This document shows positions 57,749-64,000 of a stretch of DNA of 64,000 nt, piece by piece. Origin of the DNA: Scleromitrula shiraiana. Its lineage: Eukaryota > Ascomycota > Leotiomycetes > Helotiales > Sclerotiniaceae. The translations under genes and the position numbers were made by a program. The stretch spans positions 434,001 to 498,000 of the forward strand of contig JABELC010000014.1 in NCBI GenBank assembly GCA_028455995.1. The letters run 5' to 3'. The notes beneath the pieces are model-generated. The model ran no database searches. It was not told where the DNA came from and saw nothing but the letters and a program-made list of their open reading frames with translations. Positions within the stretch are counted from its first letter, which is position 1, and the number at the start of each line of letters is the position of its first letter.

Positions 57749-60700
57749 ATGGTCTCTTATCCATCCTCCTCCGCCGACCGGCAAAGCAATGGCAGGTCAA
57801 GAGATGTGAATGGAAGTGGGAAGTCAGATAGGACTCCGGGGACTCCGCGGAGGGAAAGAAAGGAGAAGGCGGTGCAGGACCCAGGCCTCAAAGACTACGT
57901 ATGTTTCCGAGGTCTCTGGTACGGGAGAATATCCTACTCATACATGTGCAGCGTTTAGGAGAATGTCTTGGAAAAGGTGCTTTTGGTTCGGTTTATAAGG
58001 CGTTCAATTGGGGGACAGGGGAGGCTGTGGCAGTAAAACAGATAAAACTGGGAGATCTTCCTAAGAGTGAATTGCGGATGATTGAGGTATGTAGGAGGAA
58101 TTTAGAAGGGCTCCGAGAGTATTGAACAAAGTACTAATGTGGTCTGCAGGCTGAGATAGACCTGCTGAAAAACCTTAATGTGGGTATTTACTGTTGCTAT
58201 GCGAAAGATCTGGGAGAGGGCTGAAGAAACTGACAATTCATAGCATGACAACATTGTCAAATATCTTGGCTTCGTGAAGTCTTCGGATTGTTTGAATATA
58301 ATTCTGGAGTAAGACATATTGTGTTATATTTCTATACTACATTTTTCTGACTATGGGCGCCTTAGGTATTGCGAGAACGGTTCATTACACTCGATATGTA
58401 AAAGCTACGGAAAATTCCCTGAAAATTTGGTTGGTGTTTACATGGGACAGATTCTTCTGGGTCTTCAATATCTGCATGAGCAAGGTGTCATTCATAGGGA
58501 TATCAAGGGGGCAAACATTCTCACAACCAAGGATGGGAAGGTCAAGCTAGCGGATTTCGGTGTGTCTACTAGCACTCTTGCTGGGGCAGATAAGGAAGCC
58601 CAAGTCGTAGGAACCCCATATTGGATGGCTCCTGAGATCATACAACTTTCAGGTGCAACATCAGCTTCTGATATATGGAGTTTGGGTTGCACAGTAATCG
58701 AGTTGCTTGAAGGAAAGCCACCGTACCACAAACTTGCCCCCATGCCTGCATTATTTGCTATCGTTAATGATGACCATCCTCCTTTGCCGGAAGGTGTATC
58801 ACCCGTAAGTCTATGCTATATTCCGTCTTAGACCATACCTCTAACTGTTCCGATAGGTAGCTCGAGATTTCCTAATTCAGTGTTTTCAAAAAGATCCGAA
58901 TCTGAGAGTATCCGCTAAAAAATTATTAAAGCATGCTTGGATAGTCGGCTCGCGTAGAACTGATGCTCCTGTTGCAAAACCTCCTACGAACTTTAACGAA
59001 GCCGTCGAAGAAGTGAAACAATGGAACGAGGCTCTCAAGTCGCCTCCTGGTGCCGGATCGTTTCGAAATTCTACTAAATCACACTCACATTCTCAATTAG
59101 GTAGTCCCTTGCCAGCTCGTCGAGATCCTCCCTTAAGGAATGTTCACCACGACCAGCCAGCAATCAGTCTCATAACACCAGCAAGAGGACCTCTTTCACT
59201 GGCAAAACCAAGATACTCGGCCGATGCATTCAGGTCACCAGAAAGTGGCAAACGAGATGATAATTGGGACGATGATTTTGCGTCTTCTATATCCCCTAGT
59301 GCACTACAGCTTCCGCATTTAAAACCACATGATAATTTTGGGGGACTTCTCTCCGCTGATCGCCTCAAATCTTTCGCATCCTTTGAATTCGCCAACGACG
59401 ATAATGATAATTGGGATAGCAACTTCGAGGGTGATCTTGTGACGATCAAAGGACCACATATTCATACCGAGTCAGATGGCCATGAGCTTGAGACTATCCG
59501 ACCCTACAAATTAAACCCTTCTATTAATGCTGATCTAGATGATGATTTATCTCCAAGAAGTTACTCACACAAACCCTCCCTGCCTCCACCACGGCCCAAG
59601 TCACCAGTCAAAGCCCGGGCAGAAGCAAAATTCGTCTTGCCTGCAAAACCTGTTATAATGTATCGTGAGCAGACGATCGAGGATTATTCAGACTTGTTTG
59701 TTGATAACGATAGTGTATTTGATAAACGGCTGAATATTGTCAAGGTTCGAACTCCTTCAAGATACTTTGCCCTTCCGTTGCTAACTTTGATGATTTAAGG
59801 ATGATGCACTTTCTCCAAAGCTTTTCCACCCATCTGACCTAAAGAGCGTTCCTCGTCCTGGATTATCGCCTGTGGCTGGTAATAGTATGCGAAGAAAGAC
59901 AACCCCTAATGCTAATGACGATACATCCATGCGCCGAATACGATCATCTGTTGAAATCCAAAAGTATGCCGAGAATGAAGATGACGAGGACTTTTCGGAC
60001 ATTTTTGATTCACGAGATGCCGTTGTGTCCAGAGTCGAGGCAGATAAAGGTTCTGATGATGCTCTTATGATAAATTCGAAACTCTCAAACAACTCTTGGC
60101 TTGGTGATGAAGACGATGAGGATGATCCTTTCGCCTCGTTAGAACAAGGCTTTGATGAAATGGACTTGCATGCAAATATCGCTAGAGACAAACATGCTAG
60201 ACTTTGTGCTCTAGTTGAAGGATTAGTGAGCTCCTTAAAGACGACACAAGCAGAAGATGTGCTGTCTGATTTGTCAGAACAACTGGTATGTCATGATCGG
60301 GTAATTTTCCAAGCACTTCACTGATCACAAATAGCTTGACGTCCTCTATGAATCTGAAGATGCAAAGGGTCTTATAATTAGTGCTCATGGAATGCTTCCT
60401 ATTCTAGAAATACTAGAGCCCTGTACCTTGAAGAGTAGACAAAGTATGATATTGCGGTTGTTAAAGGTTGTTAACGCGGTGAGTTTCTACATCCGCACGT
60501 CAGAGGATTTCTTCCTCAGAAATTTAGCTAGATGTTTAGCTTGGTTTCACAGTGCAGTCTTCCCATCAGATCTCTTGCTAATTTATCAAGATAATATCGA
60601 ACGACGTCGAAATTCAAGAAAACTTGTGCTTCGTGGGAGGAATACCCATCATTACGAAGTTTGCTGCTAGGCAATACTCAAATGAAATTCGACTTGAAGC

Positions 60701-62611
60701 TGCTGCTTTTGTACGGCAAATGTATCAAACCTCTACGCTGACCCTTCAAATGTTTGTAAGTGCTGGTGGTCTTAACGTCCTCGTCGAATTCCTTGATGAA
60801 GACTATGACGATGCTAGAGATCTGGTCCTTATTGGCGTTAATGGCATATGGAACGTCTTTGAGCTTCAGGTAAGATTGCCCTTCTTCGTTTCCCAGGCAT
60901 TTCTGACATTTTCGAAAAGGGCCCAACTCCAAAAAACGACTTCTGCCGCATCTTCTCGAGAAGCAAGATTTTATCCCCACTAGCACTAGTATTAGATCGT
61001 GTTCTAGACGAAGATGATGAATTGTCCGAGCTCATTGAGGGTCGCATTGTGAACATATTCTATCTCTTCTCACAGGCTGAGAACTATGTTAAAGAAGTCG
61101 TCGCAGATCATGTAGTTCTTAAACGTAGGCCTAACTATATTCATTTCCAATCCCTCCACTAACACCTCATTTTAGGTGTTCTAAAGGACTTGAGGCGCAT
61201 GACACCTGTACATCAGATCACCATGCTCAAGTTTATCAAGAATCTTTCGATGTTATCCACAACTTTAGATTCGTTGCATGCAGCGAATGCCATCGAGTTA
61301 TTAATTGACCTGCTGAGCTCAAGCATTAAGAGAGCACCTACTCATTTCCGCGAAATATCCAATCAGGTTCTTAATACTATGTATAATTTATGTCGACTCA
61401 GCAAAGAGCGACAAGAAGATGCAGCATTTAATGGTATCATACCGTTACTTCAGCGCATCATGAAGACGAAACGACCACCGAAGGAGTTCGCACTTCCTAT
61501 ACTGTGCGACATGGCACATTCTGGGAAAGTTGGAAGAAAATATCTTTGGCAGAACAAGGGTCTACAATTCTATGTATCACTTCTGGAAGATCAATACTGG
61601 CAGGTCACTGCTTTAGATGCTATCTTTATTTGGTACGTGAATTCACGCATGCATATTGTGTCAAAGTGATCATTACTGATTGCAAATAGGTTACAAGAAG
61701 AGACTGCCAGGGTCGAGAAATGTCTACTTGAAGGAAATTTCACCGCGGCGATTGTTCAATGCTTCAACGCACCAAAGGCTAATGCTTTTGATTACAACTT
61801 ACTCGAGCCTCTCCAGAAGCTCTTACGATTAAGTTCTCCTGTAGCAGGCTCTCTTGCTCAAACGGATCTTTTTACTGGTATCCTGCAAAAGCTCAACCAC
61901 AAGAAGGCTGTCGTGCGATTAAACTTACTCCGTATTGTTCGTAGCATATGCGATGCTAGTGGTGAAGATGCAGAAAGCATCAGACACCATGTTTTGTTCG
62001 AGGCTATCCAGCGCCTCGCTGAAAGCGATAGCGCTGTGCTGGTAAGGAATATGGCTAACGATTTGGTGAAATTTAATCTGGAGAAAGCCTCTGAGAACGG
62101 AAGTGGCTCGCGACCACGGATATCTTCGAGACGCGGGAGCTCATTTACCCCGCCCTCGATGCAACATGGTATTTCCACCCCTTTGACGCCAACTCAAGCA
62201 AGTCGCATGGAAGGAAGCCGAGCATCGGCATTCATTGACGGTAGTGTTACACCTCGACGTTCGGCTACTGCTGTGTCTACCTCGAGCAGTAGTGAATCAA
62301 TCCATTACCGGCCGAGAACTACCGAGGGGACGACATCTATCGCAAGGAAGTCTAGCGGTGATATGTCCAATGGGCAAGCGGTTAGCAAAAGTCGCTTGCC
62401 TAGAACGGCACTACTCCGCCCGTCGAGATCTTCGATAGCAACACCAACGCTTCGAGACGATCCCGCTTACGCTAGGAGGGAGAACAGCTCGAGGGCAAGA
62501 GAAAGAGAACAACAAAGACCCACAACTTCAAGTGCGACCGCATCGACGCCACAGTTACAATCCAGACGAAGAACGACAAGACCGCCAAGTGGTGATACAA
62601 AGTGGTCTTGA
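57749..62611 (+). CDS. sepH: Septation initiation kinase SepH/Cdc7, 1399 aa
   Basis: A Ste11-like kinase of the septation initiation network, acting at spindle poles to trigger septum formation. Twelve exons: 57749-57898, 57952-58086, 58150-58179 (30 nt), 58244-58308, 58366-58804, 58857-59744, 59800-60285, 60335-60478, 60591-60869, 60920-61124, 61176-61632 and 61690-62611. All phases agree. The kinase domain (~50-305) has LGKGAFGSVYKAFNW, AVAVKQIKL, HRDIKGANIL, LADFGVS, GTPYWMAPEI and SDIWSLGCTVIELLEG. A low-complexity acidic middle (~340-700) follows. The C-terminal half has Armadillo-like helices (FVGGIPIITKFA, LEAAAFVRQMYQ, VLVEFLDEDYDDARDLVLIG). The end is a Ser/Arg-rich tail. Length fits Aspergillus SepH (~1350 aa). 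Confidence 0.95.
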
Positions 62612-63149
62612 AATGGGCATATTTATGGTTACGAAATGTTACGAGGTCCGGAAAGGTTGGGTGGAGGGATGGAACGATTCTGGAATGATGGGATGGGCGG
62701 ATAAACGGATGGTTAGGTGGAAGGCATTGCATCTTTTATGGAGTACTAATTATTTGTAAAATGGTTTGTATGTCTGTGGTTCTTTCTGCATAGATTTGCG
62801 AGGTGTCCTGGTTATAGTTTTTAGAGGGGATAACTAACATATGGAATATTGGTACATACTTTTTCACGGTAGGACAAGATATTCGTAGGAAAACAAATCG
62901 ATATGTCCTTATATTATATCAATTATGACTGCTAAAATGAAATATGTGCCAACGTTGAGCAATGCAGTTTATAGTGTTTTGATTTCGGTGGACATTTGCA
63001 AAAGTGGGAAGAACGACGTAAGTTGCTGTTATCGATAAGAATGTGATCTCATACATGCGGGGCAGCTTCACCTCATTACACCTGGAAAATATAACATCTA
63101 CAGATTTCTGAACTTTATACTCGTACATATCACATTATACATCTACATA
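62612..63149. other. Intergenic region
   Basis: I see no gene. GGATGG-type short repeats lie near 62665-62710 in the 3' region of the SepH-like gene. Confidence 0.5.
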
Positions 63150-63997
63150 ATGGAAGATCAAGTAAATCGACTAACTAAGAAGGTTTGGGGTAATTGTTAT
63201 CTTCTTCTGAATTCATGGCAATGAGACTGATAAGTTTTGTGAAGGGAAATTCCAATTAACCCCACCCTCTGAACGATTACTTGTTGCAGTCTCGGGAATT
63301 CCTGGATCTGGTATGTACTTCTGGTCAACCAGAAATACAATTCATATTGACGTAATGGATTATAGGTAAAACGACCTTGGCAGCAACAGTTGTCAAACGT
63401 CTCAATGCTATGCAATCTTCACTCAGCAACAAGACCTCCTTACCTCCCATAGCAGGATTCGTTCCTATGGATGGGTATCATTTGTCTCGTGCTCAGTTGT
63501 CAGCTATGCCTGATCCAAAATATGCACATGATCGACGAGGAGCTGCTTTTACTTTTGATGGAGACTCGTTCCTTGCACTTGTTAAGAAAGTTCGAGAACC
63601 TATTACTTCGGACTCGAAAACACTTTATGCACCTTCTTTTGATCACGCTGTGAAAGATCCGAAGGAAAATGATATCCCTATCGAACCAACCACTCGTATC
63701 TTAATCTTCGAGGGCAATTATCTCAGCTTAGATAAGGAGCCTTGGAAGAGTGCGGCCGGGTTAATGGATGAACTGTGGTTTGTGGAAGTAGATTTTGAAA
63801 CAGCTAAGAATCGGTTGGTACCACGACATGTTAAGGCAGGCATTGCAGCAAACGAGGAAGAGGCTGAGAAGAGGGTAAGAGAGAACGATTTAGTCAATGG
63901 GGAGGAGATTGTAGGGAATCGAGTGGAAGTACACGAAGTTGTCGTGAGTCGCGAGGATGGGGCTTGGAGACCAGGGGCGCAGGGAGTGGGGAAGTAG
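63150..63997 (+). CDS. P-loop kinase, uridine kinase/YFH7-like, 245 aa
   Basis: A small-molecule kinase of the uridine kinase/phosphoribulokinase superfamily, close to yeast Yfh7 (substrate unknown). Exons 63150-63189, 63245-63310 and 63366-63997 join in phase. The Walker A motif GIPGSGKTT is split by intron 2 exactly within the glycine codon before the lysine. Other motifs: FVPMDGYHLSR (catalytic Asp region), PKYAHDRRGAAFTFDGDSF, LYAPSFDHAVKDP, RILIFEGNYLSL and LWFVEVDFETAKNRLVPRHV (lid arginines). The stop falls 3 bases before the window end, so the coding region appears complete. Confidence 0.9.
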
Positions 63998-64000
63998 TAA

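Overview
This window is nuclear DNA of a filamentous ascomycete. The genes have short GT-AG introns of about 50-150 bp with GTAAGT/GTATGT-like donors and CTAAC-like branch sites. Base composition is AT-leaning and simple repeats are plentiful. The gene set points to Leotiomycetes, and I infer a Sclerotiniaceae-like fungus of the Botrytis/Sclerotinia type: a SepH septation kinase, a 21.3 kDa complex I subunit, sphingolipid delta-4 desaturase, bZIP-DUF3425 and DUF3716. The lineage call is by recognition only. I see no CRISPR, operon or intact transposon.

Layout. 0.6-2.7 kb: two single-exon unknown genes, one with internal tandem repeats. 3.2-5.5 kb (-): amino-acid permease with a 20-nt exon and a GC-AG intron. 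7.3-9.9 kb (-): mitochondrial aconitase-family enzyme. 12.1-16.2 kb: large disordered RGG protein. 17.4-18.4 kb: Cut8/STS1 proteasome tether. 19.0-20.9 kb: RAD52. 21.9-23.1 kb (-): UBA-zinc finger-UBX protein. 24.1-25.4 kb: VAP/Scs2 ER tether. 26.2-27.5 kb (-): sphingolipid delta-4 desaturase. 28.2-29.6 kb: DUF3716-like gene with an in-frame stop. 41.8-43.5 kb: MFS exporter. 44.3-45.2 kb: alpha/beta hydrolase. 45.6-46.5 kb (-): bZIP-DUF3425 factor. 46.8-47.3 kb: small unknown gene. 47.7-48.3 kb (-): PRELI/Ups lipid-transfer protein. 50.5-51.5 kb: PrxQ/Dot5 peroxiredoxin. 52.1-52.8 kb: complex I subunit. 53.2-54.4 kb (-): dihydrofolate synthetase. 55.1-56.6 kb: conserved unknown. 57.7-62.6 kb: SepH/Cdc7 kinase. 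63.1-64.0 kb: YFH7-like P-loop kinase.

The unusual part is 28-41 kb, which lies between ordinary housekeeping genes. Five tRNA-like genes sit within about 3 kb (30.08-33.13 kb), three on the + strand and two on the - strand. Each folds into a cloverleaf interrupted by a 68-111 nt insert exactly at the canonical 37/38 intron position. The acceptor and T stems differ in sequence between copies but keep their pairing. The inserts share their ends (GTGTG in four of five; CTACCRTGAG in four of five), and the anticodon positions read CAA or CTA in the four most regular copies. About 0.6 kb further on is an unclassified three-hairpin RNA candidate with an oligo-T end. Then come three decayed genes in a row: tyrosinase, PHO89/PHO-4-type phosphate permease and a Zn2Cys6 factor. 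All three carry frameshifts, stops or a lost start.

The genes do not form a pathway. Several are arranged as divergent pairs with shared upstream regions: UBX/SCS2, desaturase/DUF3716, bZIP/46.8-kb gene, and FOL3/55.1-kb gene. All exon boundaries were read by eye and checked only for phase consistency.
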